Both the position numbers and the translations under genes were made by a program. Under the pieces are notes generated by a model. The model worked only from the letters and a program-made list of their open reading frames with translations. It was not told the DNA's origin and searched no databases. From the NCBI RefSeq assembly GCF_028640845.1, contig NC_080543.1, positions 93,485,825 to 93,549,824 on the forward strand: 64,000 nucleotides of DNA, written 5' to 3'. Positions 47,191-59,784 of the stretch are shown one piece after another (position 1 is the first letter of the stretch; every line of letters starts with the position of its first letter). This stretch comes from Ahaetulla prasina (Eukaryota; Chordata; Lepidosauria; Squamata; Colubridae).

Positions 47191-47963
47191 ATGTATTAGT
47201 TGCCTTAGTCACTAAAGCAACTCTAGATGGCATTCCAGGAAATAAACAATGAACACTAAAGAAGAACATGTTCTGAAGCAATTAGAAATGAAACATCTAA
47301 TGCTGGGGAACAAGCAATGCCATGTAACACTCATTTAAAGCAAATAATAAGAAAGGAAGGCAAAGAGACTTGCTGGATTCATTGTATAATTTAAAAGAAT
47401 GTTTTTAGTTCTGGCTGAGAAAGAAGTGAATGATTTAAAAATCAAAACGGCAGGTTCTTTTTTTTTTTTTTTATCACCTGGGATTTTCCGGTGTCATGCC
47501 CTTTGTCTTAGGAATTTGGAAGAAAAAAATATTTTCAAGGATGACTGGAGTGTTTGGTGAAATCCACTCAGGTTCTTACCTCAAAGGGATATAAAATTTA
47601 TGTCAGAGATCTGAATTTGTTTCAGCCTGTTCTATTTTTAGAAATGTATCTTGGAGGTCACTGGTAGGGAATAATATAGTTGATCATATCAAAAACACTA
47701 AAATGTTACACATTGATGGCATATAGAAAGCAGAAAAGAACGTTATTAGAAATGTAAACTCTGACCCAATATTTAATTCTGTATGTGACTTATGATATTT
47801 TAGATAAAACTTATCTCTTCCTTATCAGAAAAACCTCCAAAGATTTTTATGCCAACAGATTACTGAGTAAATAACACATTTGCACCTTAATTAGATATAG
47901 AACAGCATTATGGAGAAGGCAAGGCTGTCTGATGAGATCTGTGCGGATCCCTATTGTATAAGA

Positions 47964-48149
47964 CAGTGGTCCCAACCTTTTGGGCACCAGGGACTGGTTC
48001 CGAAGAGAGAGGTTTTTCCGTGGGCCAGAGGGCCATGTTTTTGCGTGTTGCCTGCATCCTGTGGATTTTGCTTTGCTTGTTTGCACATTCCAGTTTTTGG
48101 TATACTGTGGCTTGGTGTCACTCCACGGACTGGGGGTTGGGGACTGCTG
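47964..48149 (+). mobile_element. hAT miniature element (CAGTGGTCCCCAACC family)
   Basis: Start CAGTGGTCCCAACCTTTTGG, end GGGGGTTGGGGACTGCTG. Flanks GTATAAGA (47956-47963) and GTATAAGG (48150-48157), 7/8. Four overlapping open frames here are artefacts. Confidence 0.88.
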
Positions 48150-48157
48150 GTATAAGG

Positions 48158-49259
48158 AAAAGATCATGCTTGAGCCACTGTTATTTATCCACAAAACCTT
48201 ATTCACTATTTCAGAATTTATCTTTGGTGAGGTTGTCTACATTAATGCTTAGGGTTTAATTGTGATGTATTTAGAGACGCTCCTAACATTTTAATCTTAT
48301 CTCCACCTGAAGAAGGTTAGCCCTGAAATGTAAACTTTTATATATGAATGTTCTCCAAAAAAGTGACATGCTCCTGATTTCATATTTTACCTCAATAATA
48401 ATGACATATAAAAGATTGTCTGGATCCCAGCACATAAATCTTTTTTTTATAAATGTCATAATGCTACTATCAATGAAATTTATTTGTACCAAACATTTAT
48501 AAATTGTGTACTGTGGAAGAAAATAAAAAATGTTATGCAGCATAAATAAGTTTTATGTTGTGTCCATGCATGGGTGTATGAATATGAATTCCAGGGGGCT
48601 TTTTTAAAATTTGGGCAAACAAATATCTCTTATAAGACCACTGTTATCTTCTGCAAGTATTAGTTTCTTGAATGCTTTTTCAAGTTGGTTAATATACAAT
48701 ATAGTTAATATACTATAGAAATAGGTGACATTATTTCAAAATATCATGATGACAGGGTGTATACATTTCTGATCGATAATACAGCCTTATTGGATTATAC
48801 AGAGCATTTTTCAAGTTATTATTTTTAGTCCTAAATTTCCTGGAATGAAAGAGTGGAAGGACATTTTGACACAAAAGTGTTGTATCTACAGTATTGCAAT
48901 GCCTGTGAAAGATTTCATCCAATAGGAATTCACAACCGACTTCTTGGCTACATAATTTACTGCTATCCACAGTCTCTTCTGAAGGCCCAAGGTTCACTCA
49001 AGATATGTGGCAAAAAGCTGCACGGGGAGAGGAAATGTATAGAAAATCAATCTTTATGAAATTTATCAGATTTCATTCTCCTGTTGTTGTGCCTAGCTAC
49101 TAGGCAGAGGGAGACAGGTTCTGCAGCCATGTTTAAACTGTTGTACCTAGTTATTATTTTTTAAAAAGTATTATGTTAAAATTATCTAGAGGGAATTATT
49201 ATATTCTTTAAAATAATACAGAATAATCAGAGTAATTCATGGATTTCCCCCTCCCAAAC
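48158..49259. other. Intron 9 sequence; nothing recognised
   Basis: No repeat ends or coding similarity seen. Confidence 0.4.
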
Positions 49260-49530
49260 TAGGAGAAAAAAACCTATTTATATATTTATTTAATTTCTCC
49301 ATGCAATAAATAGATTCTGTACAAGTTACAAAACTTTAAAGGTGATAAACAATGCCCAGCAATAAAAAAAAGCTCAAGACAACACCAATGGTACTTAATT
49401 TTGGTTGATGATTCAATGAAATAAAACTATCTCAGTGATCTTTTGAATGCCATGAGAGAAGGAGTTTAAAGAGAGGGAATTCCAAAGTTTGAGAGCTGTC
49501 GCAAGCTGTTTCCTTGTCTATTTACCCCTA
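49260..49530 (-). mobile_element. Possible L2-like LINE fragment
   Basis: GGGAATTCCAAAGTTTGAGA then GCTGTCGCAAGC parallels the C-terminal region at 42890-42925 in the same orientation. Degraded; boundaries approximate. Confidence 0.4.
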
Positions 49531-49924
49531 AGAAGAAATAACTTTAATAGGCCTTTTGGAGAGAATCTCATCAAACAAGAAGATTCAATTCATTATAAAT
49601 GGAAAAAAGCCCTATGGAACCTCCAATGGTATTATACATATGTAATACACCCGTATTAGGACTTTGCCAATTACTCAGAGGGGGAAACTATGCTCATGCC
49701 ATGGCTTCATTAGCAGTCCTGTCTATGCATGTGCACATGACTTCTTGAAGCACAACTCTCATACATATTGCAACTACGTGGAAAATTCTAGAAACCCCTA
49801 GTGTGACCCATATAACCCTGCTGTTATATGAGTTGCAGTGGTTGTTGATTTGCTTTGAATTCAGTTGAAAGTGTTTTTTAAAAATTACCTTTAAAACCTT
49901 CATGACATGAGATCAAACTACCTC

Positions 49925-50334
49925 AAGAACTGTCTCACTCTGGTGGAACTGGCCACCCCACTGGCAGAAGGGCCATGCTATGGACCCAATTGTTCAATGC
50001 TTAGTTGGTGGGGTCCAGGAGAACATTTTCTGCCATGGCTCCTGTTGTCTAGAACAAAATGCTGTTGGAGGGGAGATCCATCCTCATTCTCTTGGCCTTC
50101 TGAAAATGGCTTCAAAACCTTGCTCTGATGAGTGGCTTGGGTGTCTGATGGGGGCATTCCATGCTGGAAATGCCTAATGGACTAAGAAAGACAATCCCAT
50201 CTCCATCCCACTCTTATACTGGTTCCTACTTTCAGTCCCTGTTAATTTTAATTTTTAATGTTTTTGTATTTTTGTTTTTATGGTGTTGTAAGCTGCCACA
50301 GTCACTTCAATGGTGAAATGGGTCCAGTGGTGAA
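49925..50334 (+). mobile_element. L2-like LINE 3' end
   Basis: CTCTGGTGGAACTGGCCACC and later CTTCTGAAAATGGCTTCAAA are consistent with an L2-like C-terminus. It ends in a T-rich 3' UTR with GTTGTAAGCTGCCACAGTCA and GGTGAAATGGG. Truncated at its 3' side by the hAT MITE at 50335. Confidence 0.55.
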
Positions 50335-50598
50335 ATTCAATTTTTTTAAAACTACTGGCTTGATGGGTGTGGCTTGGTGGGCATGGCAGGGGAAGGATAC
50401 TGCAAAATCTCCATTTTCACCCCACTCCAGGGAAAGGATACTACAAAATCCCTATTCCCTCCCCACTCTTGGGGGAAGGATATTGTAAAATCTCCATTCC
50501 CACCCCATTCTTGGGCCAGCCAGAGGTGGTATTTGCCAGATCTCCAAACTACTCAAAATTTCCGCTACCGGTTTTCCAGAACCTGCTGAATTTCACCT
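50335..50598 (+). mobile_element. hAT miniature element (CAGTGGTGAAATTCA family)
   Basis: Starts CAGTGGTGAAATTCAATTTT and ends near GCTGAATTTCACCTA; body matches 34859-35151 and 37748-38031. The right terminus is eroded and no clean TSD is left. Confidence 0.85.
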
Positions 50599-51789
50599 AT
50601 ATTTCAAATATATATATAAACCACGTTATACTATTCCATCTTCTAAGGATTTTCTGTTCCAGTTAGCCAAGTATTGCCTATGAAGACTGTTAACATAATC
50701 CATATAATAAAGGTAAAATATTATCCTTTATACGATAGGAATTGATGCACACTTCCACACAAGTGTAAGCATCTGCTGGAGGGACATCATTTTGATGTCA
50801 GCCTGGTTTGTAACATACTAGATTGTATACCACTTTAGAAGCAGTTTTGGGTCCTCTGAATTCCAGTGAGATCAGCAGTACTGTAAAACTGAGACCTTTT
50901 GTTTCCAATTCATCTCTGGGCTAATCAAAACTGCTACAACTGTTTTTTGTTTGTTTGTTTGAAATGTTTTGCTTTGTTTCTCCATTAGTGGTATTTTTTC
51001 CTTTCCTTAAATATAGTTTCAGAGCAGTCCAGAGAAGAAGAAGGACCCTACAAAATCCCCTAGTATTGATGTTTTTAAAAACCATTTCTTTCTTTCCCTT
51101 TTATGTAGAGTGAGACATGAAGGGATTTTTTGCAGTTGTGGGACTCAGCCTAAAGTAATAATTTTCAGTTGTTCTCAGCTTATTAGGTCTCCAGAAGTGA
51201 AGACAATCACAGCTTGCCTTCAAATGGCTTTTGAGAGTTGGGAAATGAAAACAGAGGTGGTGTGAAAATCTCTTTATTTCCCACATATTTAACTAATTAT
51301 AGGAGAGAAAGGAAAAGCCTTAATAGAAACATGGCATCTAGAAGGAGGATTTCTCCCCTTCCTTCCCAAAACAAATAAATTGATGACTTTCACATGTCTG
51401 GAATCCTTAGAAAATAACCCCACATTAGTGACAGTGTGGGTTATTTTTCTAATACTGTTTGATGCATGGAGCAGGTGTATGATTTTCATTCCAGTCATCC
51501 TGGAACAGAAAGATACATTCTTGTACTTGTTCTGGCAAGGATCCTTCCTCTGCTTGTAATCAAGTAAAACCAAAGTGCATAGAAATTATTTATGTGTTTC
51601 ATTTGACTTTAGCTGTGCCTCAAGAGGGTATGTAGCTGGTTATACATCTTCTTCCCATAGTGTGATAACTTTGCATGGAGATTCTTGTCTGTTCTATAAT
51701 CAAAGCATATATGTAAGTAAGCATTTAACCTTCTGTTATAAAGTGCCTCCTTGTCTCTGGGGAGAATAATTATGGACATACATTACATT
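50599..51789. other. Intron 9 sequence; nothing recognised
   Basis: T-rich patches near 50945; otherwise featureless. Confidence 0.4.
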
Positions 51790-52360
51790 AACTGTCTGGT
51801 TTGGCTCTGCAACCAAACAAGACAAACACAGACTTCAATGGATAATTAGAACTGTAGAAAAAACCATTGCTACCAACCTGCCTTCCATTGAGGACATGTA
51901 TACTGCATGAGCCAAAAAGAGGGCTGTGAAAATATCTACAGACCCCTCACATCCTGAACATAAATTGTTTCAACTTCTACCCTCAAAACGAGGCTATAGA
52001 GCATAGCACACCGAAACAACTAGACCCAAGGACAGTTTTTCCCCAAATGCCATCACTCTGCTTAACAACTAATTCCCACAACACTGTCAAATAATTTACT
52101 AAAACTGTATTACTATTATTGTTCTCTTCCTTCCTAGCATCTATCTCTTTCCACTTATTACTATAACCATGTTGTATCTTTCAATTTATACTGTTTTTAT
52201 TTGTTTCCTAGTACGATTTGATAGCTTATTAGTAACCTTGACTATCACTAAGTGTATCTTTTTATTCTTGATGAAGGTATCTTTTCTTTTATGTATGCTG
52301 AGAGCATATACACCTAAGACAAATTCCTTGTGTGTTCAATCACACTTGGCCAATAAAGAA
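51790..52360 (+). mobile_element. Non-LTR LINE 3' end (CR1/L2 clade, snake L3-like)
   Basis: Broken frames give PLRTCILHEPKRGL, then LQTPHILNINCFNFYPQNEA and PKQLDPRTVFPQMPSLCLTT, the pattern of LINE C-termini of this clade (SHP..HxLFxLLP, FFPQAIxLLN). The 3' UTR ends ACTTGGCCAATAAAG and runs into the ATTCT array. Confidence 0.75.
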
Positions 52361-52447
52361 TTCTATTCTATTCTATTCTATTCTATTCTATTCTATTCTA
52401 TTCTATTCTATTCTATTCTATTCTATTCTATTCTATTCTATTCTATT
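52361..52447. repeat. (TTCTA)17 microsatellite at a LINE 3' end
   Basis: Perfect pentanucleotide array directly continuing the LINE tail. On the other strand it is the AATAG repeat reported to be seeded by CR1/L3 LINEs in snakes. An open frame running through it is an artefact. Confidence 0.97.
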
Positions 52448-53400
52448 GACTGATGAAGAATTTATGCTGTTGGGACAGTACTAGCACATTCATCAACAGC
52501 TATGCTGCATGGTTTACTTAAACTTGTTCTCATTAATCATTCATATATTTGGCAATATTTGGCAACCAGGAAGCAAAATATGCAGCATTGATGAAGAGTT
52601 GATGAATATCAAGAGTTGATGTGATGTGTAATTTCAATCTCTCTCTTACTGATTCCAATGTAGTAATTCTAAAATTTCCATTCCAGTGGTAATAAGTACA
52701 TTAAAAAAACTTTTCTTTTATTCCCCCCCCCCATTGAAACAGAAATAAATGGAGAGTATTACAAAGGTTGTTTTATTTTTTTCTGGATATCCAAACCTGT
52801 TCTAGTACTGTTAGCAGTAAATAGATTTTGTGAAATAGTTTCTTCTGAATAATATTTTGCTAGATCAAATTTAATTTACTTATTTAGTTATATCCTGCCT
52901 TTCATATGAACAGGATTCAATGATAACAGAGAATTTTAATTATATAAAATCTTTTGTTGTTGCATTTTCTTTAATGGAATTACTCCCTTTAATTGTATGA
53001 TACCAATTCAATTTGTAGGCCAAATCTGAAAGATGCATTAAGCAAGCCACCACTGAGATATTTACTGAGGTTTTCTACCTTGCTCCTTTATTTTAAAATG
53101 TTTATAAAAGTGGCATCCTATATATGAAAATTCAATGTAAAGGTTTGTTTTCTTGGTAGAAATATTTATACAAAGACTATCTAGCTGTTGCAATGAGCAA
53201 GTGAAATCTGATTTGAACCTGACTGTGCATGGTTAAATCATGCATTTTCCTGTAAATTCAGAAAAAGAGGGATGTATTGCAATTTAAAAGCCTGATTTAC
53301 TTGTACAGTTAAGCCAGGAGTCAATTTGTATACAGTAACTGTGTCTCTAAACAATCTGCTGTGTGTATCATACTGAAGACCTATTGGAGAAAGTCTGTGG
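52448..53400. other. Intron 9 sequence; nothing recognised
   Basis: Contains a C-run near 52724 and no recognisable repeat ends. Confidence 0.4.
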
Positions 53401-53404
53401 GAGA

Positions 53405-54028
53405 TATTTATTTATTTGTTTGTTTGTTTGTTTATTTGTCAACAAATACAAGAAAACAAGTTACAGAGTAGACACAGACATGGACACATGAAAAATTTTT
53501 GGCACACAAAAAAGGGATATAAATTGGCAAAACATTGCCATAAACACATAGAATGATTACATATAATTGGGAACAGTAGGACAGGGACAGTAGGCACGCT
53601 GGTGTGCTTATGCACGCCCCCTTAGGGACCCCTTAGGAAACATGAAAGGTCCAAAGTAGACAGTTTATGGTAAAAGGTATGGGGATAACAACAGGATCAG
53701 GTAGATTGTTCCAGACATTTACTACTCTATTGCAAAAGTCATATTTCCTACAATTAAGATTAGAGCGAATTACATTGAGTTTAAAACTATTGATGGCCCT
53801 TGTATTATTATGGTTGAAATTAAAGTATTCATTTACAGGTAGAATGTTTTGGTAAATAATCTTATGAACTAAGCATAGGTCAAAACTTAGACGATGTAAT
53901 ACGAGGCTTTCTAGACCTAAGATTTCAAGCCTGGTAGTACAGGGAATTTTATTTCAAGCAGAAGATTTGAGAACTCTCCTAGTAAAATATCTCTGGACCC
54001 TCTCTAATGTAATGATGTCTGAAATACA
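53405..54028 (-). mobile_element. CR1/L3-like LINE 3' part (C-terminus and UTR)
   Basis: On the minus strand: LERVQRYFTRRVLKSS, LEILGLESLVLHRLSFDLCL, LNCRKYDFCNRVVNVWNNLP, then the 3' UTR with GGGGCGTGCATAAGCACACC and AGCGTGCCTACTGTCCCTGT, ending in AAATAAATATC after a GTTT-type tail at 53405-53440. It is the continuation of the inverted fragment at 54029-54340. Confidence 0.85.
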
Positions 54029-54340
54029 GTGAAGGTTTCAGGCAGCGGCCTATCAAATCCTGTACCTGTCAACAGTGGTGTTCCCCAAGGCAGTGTTCTA
54101 GGTCCAAAACTCTTTCTGCTTTATAGCAACAATCTTTGTGATCAAATTATAAGCAGCTGTGTCCTCTTTGCTGATGATGTTAAACTACTCAACACCACAG
54201 ACAACTTTGCTACCCTTCAAATGACCTTGACTATGTATCTGAATGGTCTAATAATTAGCAACTCCAAATCTCTGCTAACAAATGTTCAGTCCTGCATATT
54301 GGCAGTAGAAATTAGAACTTCAAATATTATAATGTTTGAA
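54029..54340 (+). mobile_element. Inverted 5' part of the same CR1/L3-like LINE (RT domain)
   Basis: On the + strand: VNSGVPQGSVLGPKLFLLYS then CVLFADDVKLLNTTDN. These are conserved reverse-transcriptase blocks including FADD. It abuts the minus-strand 3' part, giving the head-to-head arrangement produced by twin priming. It ends about 60 bp before OCA2 exon 10. Confidence 0.85.
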
Positions 54341-54401
54341 CAACTGAATTTTTATTTTGCAAAAGACTCTGTTACAGAATTGTCCATTACTTTTCCTACA
54401 G

Positions 54402-54473
54402 ATTGTCCACAGGACATTAGCTGCAATGCTGGGATCTTTGGCTGCCTTGGCTGCCTTAGCTGCAGTTGGTGAT
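54402..54473 (+). CDS. OCA2: OCA2 exon 10: alanine-rich transmembrane segment
   Basis: The 72-bp exon has 24 codons, phase 0 at both ends. Acceptor ttacttttcctacag, donor GAT|gtaagt (near-perfect). It encodes IVHRTLAAMLGSLAALAALA AVGD, identical to the vertebrate protein except around the last four residues. It begins the transporter core. It follows the 16.2-kb intron 9, and an inverted CR1 reverse-transcriptase fragment in the same orientation ends about 60 bp before the acceptor; an open frame runs from that fragment into the exon in a different reading frame, which is a trap for gene predictors. Confidence 0.97.
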
Positions 54474-56105
54474 GTAAGTAGCAAGCTCTCCTATCTGTAT
54501 TATAAAGTACTCTTGGCTACAGGTTCTGGTTTAACCTTGCTGTGCCATGAACAGTGTGTATCTTTGCCTAAAGAAGTACTTTAAGTACATCTGTACTTAA
54601 ACTCCCAGTTTAGTAGGGACTGAACACTGCAAAAAGATATGTAAGAAAATGTGTCAACTAAGACAGGAACCATGAAAATAATATGATATGTACAGTGGGA
54701 AAAGGCAGAATCAATTTCAAAATGCATTCAAAAGGAATCTCATCTAGTCTGAAGACATAGGTCACAAATATTAATGATGGTACTGGAATAGAAATTTGCT
54801 GATTTTTAGGGTTCAGCTGCTTTATCCTTAGCCTTAACTCTGTTTGATTCCCATGTTCTCTGTGCACATAGCATTAGTTCAGCTCTCCTTTCTTCACAGC
54901 AAATCTGTTGATAAGGCTCAGCAAACAAAACAATATAGCCTGTTGCTGAGATCGCCAGAGATACAGCTGATTCTCATTTGTCAAAACATCAAAACCATTA
55001 TTTGAGGAGGCATCCATGACTAGCCACAACGATGCCTGAAGATTGAAACTTGCTTCATGATATCATAACTCAAAACAACAACAAAAAACAAAACATTGCT
55101 TGCATTTTTAAATGAGGAGGAAATTACACATTGCTTTTTTCTGATAAGGAAAAAAAATCGTGCTATATTTGGATGTTCACTCATGAATGACTAGTGGTTA
55201 TTTTCTGCTGGCATTGTTTTCTCGTCTTTACAGCTCATTCATTCTCAGTTTCAATAATGCCCGGACAATTTTACAACAGGAATTATCAAAGTGTGGCCTG
55301 GTAGCCTCTGGTGGTCCCTGGAAATGTACAAATTATCTATCATAGAGTTCCATTTGGCTGCCAGGCACAATTGGCTGCCAGTTGGCTGACTAGGGCAGAG
55401 CTCGCTCATTGCTGCAGCCCCCAATTCCCCATGCTCATTGACACTCCATTTGTTTCCAAAAATGGATCACTGGTTGAAAACTGGTTGATCAAAGTAATAA
55501 ACACTTACTTTTTTGAGAAGCTGGTTCAAAATTGAATTTCAAGAAAGTTTTTAAGGGGATGGAAAGGCACACAACAATGTGTGGATGGCACACAACAATG
55601 TGTGGATGGGGATGGAAAGGCACACAACAATGCTTTTATGTAATTACCAACCTCCCACCAATTTTGCACACTGAAAAATATTTATTTCCTTCATTGATCC
55701 ACATATTCTCCAGATGTTCATTTAGTAGTTCATCACTGCAGATATTTTGAAAAACAATATTTTTTTAAAAATGCCTTTTTGCCCTTATTGTTTTAATTTT
55801 TTTTCAACTGTATCTCTCTATATTCTTTCAAATGCTACTAGTATTTTTGTTAGTAAAACTAAGGCATGTGCTTATATAATTTTTATTTATTTTTATTTAT
55901 TTTAATTTATAATCAATATTGTTATAAATAAACCCCATTTTACCTTTGCCAATACAAAGAGCTTTCCAATCTGGGTTCCTCTCAAAAATATTGACTTGTT
56001 TTCTTTAAGAAATTGTTTTTTAAAATAGAGTTTGAATTTCCAAGACTCAATGACTAAATAAGAAGATCAATGTGATTCAGTGACAATTATACTTTTTAAT
56101 TGCAG
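54474..56105. other. Intron 10; small tandem repeat at 55553-55632
   Basis: A GGCACACAACAATG-containing unit occurs three times, two of them as a 21-bp tandem and one as a longer duplicate including GGGGATGGAAA. Otherwise nothing recognised. Confidence 0.5.
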
Positions 56106-56171
56106 AAACCGAGCCTGATCAAAGTAGTGGCATGGATTGATTTCGAAACTCTGGCACTATTGTTTGGAATG
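56106..56171 (+). CDS. OCA2: OCA2 exon 11: transporter core
   Basis: The 66-bp exon has 22 codons, phase 0 at both ends. Acceptor ctttttaattgcag, donor ATG|gtaact. It encodes KPSLIKVVAWIDFETLALLF GM; vertebrate OCA2 has RPSLxxVVEWIDFETLALLFGM. WIDFETLALLFGM is a signature shared with the wider ArsB/SLC13-like (IT) superfamily. Confidence 0.97.
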
Positions 56172-58383
56172 GTAACTGAACGTTTTCATGACACCTTAAA
56201 ATATCTGAACTTAAAAAAATATATATATATATATATAAACTCTGCAGGTTACTATCATTCATGTGTGTGGTTTGGTCAGGAAGAGTTTCAGCGTTAGCTC
56301 CTTTTAAAAATGTTTTGGCTTAAAATGTTAAGTATGAGTCATATCCCAAATATGGCAGGGAACTGATCACAACTATGTACTACTAGCCTGCCAGTCCCTA
56401 TTTTGGGCTCTCCAGTCCCTTCAGGCTTTTTCAGATCACCCCTTTTCCAGGGTATCTGGGTGTAGTTATCTCCTGAGAGAAAAATGTCTTACCTGGGGCA
56501 AGTAGTAAAACTGTTACCACCTGGTCGTAGGTGAAGAAATGCTGTTTCTTTCCTATCCTCTCTCTCAATCTGGATGGGAAAGAACAGGCAACTGCTCTTC
56601 TCAATGGCTTAATTTCTAAGCACATAGCTTTGATTTCCTGCTCTAAAAAGATCCATGATCTTTTTGTTGAGAAAACTCAGCATTCAATAAAGTTTCCATT
56701 ATAAAAACTGGGTAATAAGATGGGATAGGAGGCCTGGATATATATACAGAAGCTAGGATTCCTTCATTAGCAAAGAAAGAAAAAGGGACCAAAAGTAACA
56801 CTGCATATCTCATCAAACCAGCACTGAGAAGAAATGTATTACCTGGTAATACATCTATCGTATATATATATCTTCTGTGTAATTTTACCACAGTGAGTCT
56901 AGCTGTTGAGCAATGCCAGGTCCAGTCAGAAAATCTGTTCCTTGTTATTCTGAATCCTGCTACTGATAAAGATATTGCTAACTACCTCTAGTTGCAAAAG
57001 CTTTTACAGAGATAGACTATTTCTACATCATCTCCTAGTCTGCAGGCCACTCCATTCACAACTAGAACTTTACTGAATTTGGATCAGTTCAAGGATGGAT
57101 GTTTCTGAGCTAGTTGTTGAAAAAGAGCAATCTTCATTCTTTCACTATATACTGTAGATGAGAATGCATGCTGTGAGTCCAAGATATTGCTTTACATGCT
57201 TATAGTTTGTAAATTTCTTGACTTTGGCCTGGTGGTATTTCTCATTAGAGTTAATTATTATGTATAAACAAATGAATCTGCTTTGAAAAAATCTCTCCAT
57301 TAACTAAAGTGAAAAAATATATATCAACAAATGGTTATACTTTTTCTGCTAAAACACAGTTGGATATGATTTAGTTCCATAGTAGCCCCCTATGGGAATA
57401 TAAACCAGGGAATCAGAGGCATTTTCACCCCGGAGTGCTAGATAAAATGGGAGTGAGACACACTCAAGTGTACATATGTAGGGATACGTAGACTCTGACG
57501 ATGACCCCCTGGTAAGTCAACATGTGGTTTCTGTGACCATCCTGGTGGAATTAGTGATGCCCTCATTGGACACCCAGGGGAGGATGTTGCCCCTGTTGGA
57601 TTTGGGTTGCACCAGGTGTATGGTTAGGTTGTAGAGAAATTGGGACGGTTAGACTGAGGAGATTGAGGGTATCCATAGCCTTCTGCCAATTGGATGGATG
57701 GTGGTGGGGAGCTCACTTCATAATAGAACTTGTGGAAATGAGGATGGGGAGCCACAAAGATCTTCTTTTATAGTAGTACCTGAAACATTTACTAAGCGAG
57801 TCTCCCTTCTATGTCCTATTTTCCTGAAAATGTTCAGTAGGGTAAATGCATTTGGGTGAGGCAAAGGGCAGAAGAAGCACATAATTAGCTCCGCAGAAAT
57901 CTTGAAATATTAGAGAAATAAAAATCACTGGTAGAGTATTACCAAGTTGCAAGGATATAGCATTAGTTAAAAGTTGCAGCTTCTGCCTCCCAGTGGCTAG
58001 CAATTTTCCTTTTAACTGGCATGGGCATGATTCAAACCTGTATCAATATTGGGTTTATCCAAAACTGAAATACTTTAAAAAGAAAGATTTAGGAATAATC
58101 TACTCGCTTTGTGACCATTCATATATTTCAAGATCTTTCACTAAAGTGGATGCATATTCCTATCTACTCTAAAAAAAGAATCCACCAAATAATTGATTTC
58201 AACTCTGAAAAAGAATTTGCACTGAAAATCTGCTCTGGAATTCATTTAATGACATTAGTTCACTGAAGGAAAATGGCATGTTCAATTTCATCCGAAACGT
58301 TCTCCAAAAGAGTCATATTTATCTATGTAAAACAAATTCAAACATAGCAGCACAGCTCTTTTAAAAGATTTCTGTCTTTCTAG
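56172..58383. other. Intron 11; AT microsatellite at 56216
   Basis: (AT)n near 56218-56238. A GC-richer block (57470-57790) is not recognised. No exon-like segment in phase. Confidence 0.4.
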
Positions 58384-58440
58384 ATGCTTTTGGTTGCTAT
58401 CTTCTCTGAAACTGGGTTTTTTGATTACTGTGCAGTAAAG
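58384..58440 (+). CDS. OCA2: OCA2 exon 12: transporter core
   Basis: The 57-bp exon has 19 codons, phase 0. Acceptor tttctgtctttctag, donor AAG|gtgagt (strong). It encodes MLLVAIFSETGFFDYCAVK, one residue different from the MILVAIFSETGFFDYCAVK I recall for mammals. The Ser-Glu-Thr-Gly pattern is in the conserved half-helix region of the transporter fold. Confidence 0.97.
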
Positions 58441-59784
58441 GTGAGTCTGTTTTTAATGGTAAGTATTTATAAATATTTTGTGTGTACATTACACTGAAAA
58501 GTGTGCTCGAATCATTCTCAGTTCAATTGTTTCAATTCTGCTCTGAGTAATGCTGACTGTTTTTACAAAAATGCTAGCTTTCTTTTGTAAAGATCTGAAC
58601 CAATTTGATGAAATTTAGAGGTACTATTTTAGAAGACAACAAAGATTCAGGACACATTCTTAATCTCTATTGCAGTTAATAGCACATACACGGCACTTAA
58701 CTTCAATAAGATTGGACACTTTATCCACCAGGTGATGTCAAATATTGGATATCTACTACTATAAAGCTGGGTTACATATCTCTTTGCAAATAACTGGAAA
58801 TAAACAGGGAGGAAACTGTACATTCATTAGCACCATGTTATCTAATTGGGTAATGAAATGTTTGCAAGCAACAAGCAAGCTCAAAAAACACCAAGGATGC
58901 TGCAGTTCAGCCCTGAGCTACAGTACATATAGTCTCTTCTATTGTGTATCTGAAATAAGTGTGCTTTAACCATAGTAATGAAAGTAGCTACTTTTAATTA
59001 TAATTATGATTATGATTCAGATTTAACACTGAAAATTTGTTGTTAATTGAAATCTGAAGCTAAATTGTCTGTTAAATAAAAGAAAATCAAGAGAAATACA
59101 TTACTCAAAGACTTTGTACGTACTGACAAATGATTGTTTCCTATTGGAGCTATATTAGACTACTGTGAACAATTTCAAAATGCACTTATATCTAAACTTT
59201 GATAATATTTACTTTTTGCCCAAAAGGTCTTATGAAAGAAATAACAAACAATCTTGAATTTTATGGCGGTAACCAAGGGACTATAGGTAGATTCCCATAT
59301 AGCATTGCAATTTCCATAGGCCCTAATTTCTGAAAAGCAATAATAGGAAAATGGAGAAATGGGACCATTTCTTCACTTCTTCATTTCTCCTTAAAAGCTT
59401 CCCAGAAACAGATTTTGCCAATGGAAGGATGGCACGCTGTGTAGGACTGTTGGGGATCATATTAGTCCCTTCGCAGTTTCCCATTGGTTTGTGAGAAGCT
59501 GTCAGGGAATGTTGAAAATGAGGATCATGTCATTATAGTTGACTGCAGCAGTGTGGCAGTGGTGTTGAACAGCAGCCATGCAGTGTCACTAAGATGACAA
59601 AACCTTCCCCAAATTTCATTCCCATGGGAATAATGGGTTTCCAGTATTCTGTAAATTAACGCTTCTGAGGTGCTCTTGCCAAAAACATTTTGCCCTTTGA
59701 TGCAGTATTTTGCCCAGTTGAAGGTTACAATATAGTAAACAGTCTCAAGAGTTTAAAAAGTATATATATAAAATCTCTCTAGAA
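58441..59784. other. Intron 12, first part; nothing recognised
   Basis: No repeat ends or coding similarity seen. Confidence 0.4.

Noticed and set aside
52169..52453. 94-residue open frame ending in repeated FYSIL
   Set aside because: It is translation of a LINE 3' UTR and its TTCTA microsatellite.
54029..54472. Open frame running into exon 10 as an extended OCA2 exon
   Set aside because: The upstream part is CR1 reverse transcriptase and the frame is not the OCA2 frame; a good acceptor sits at 54401.
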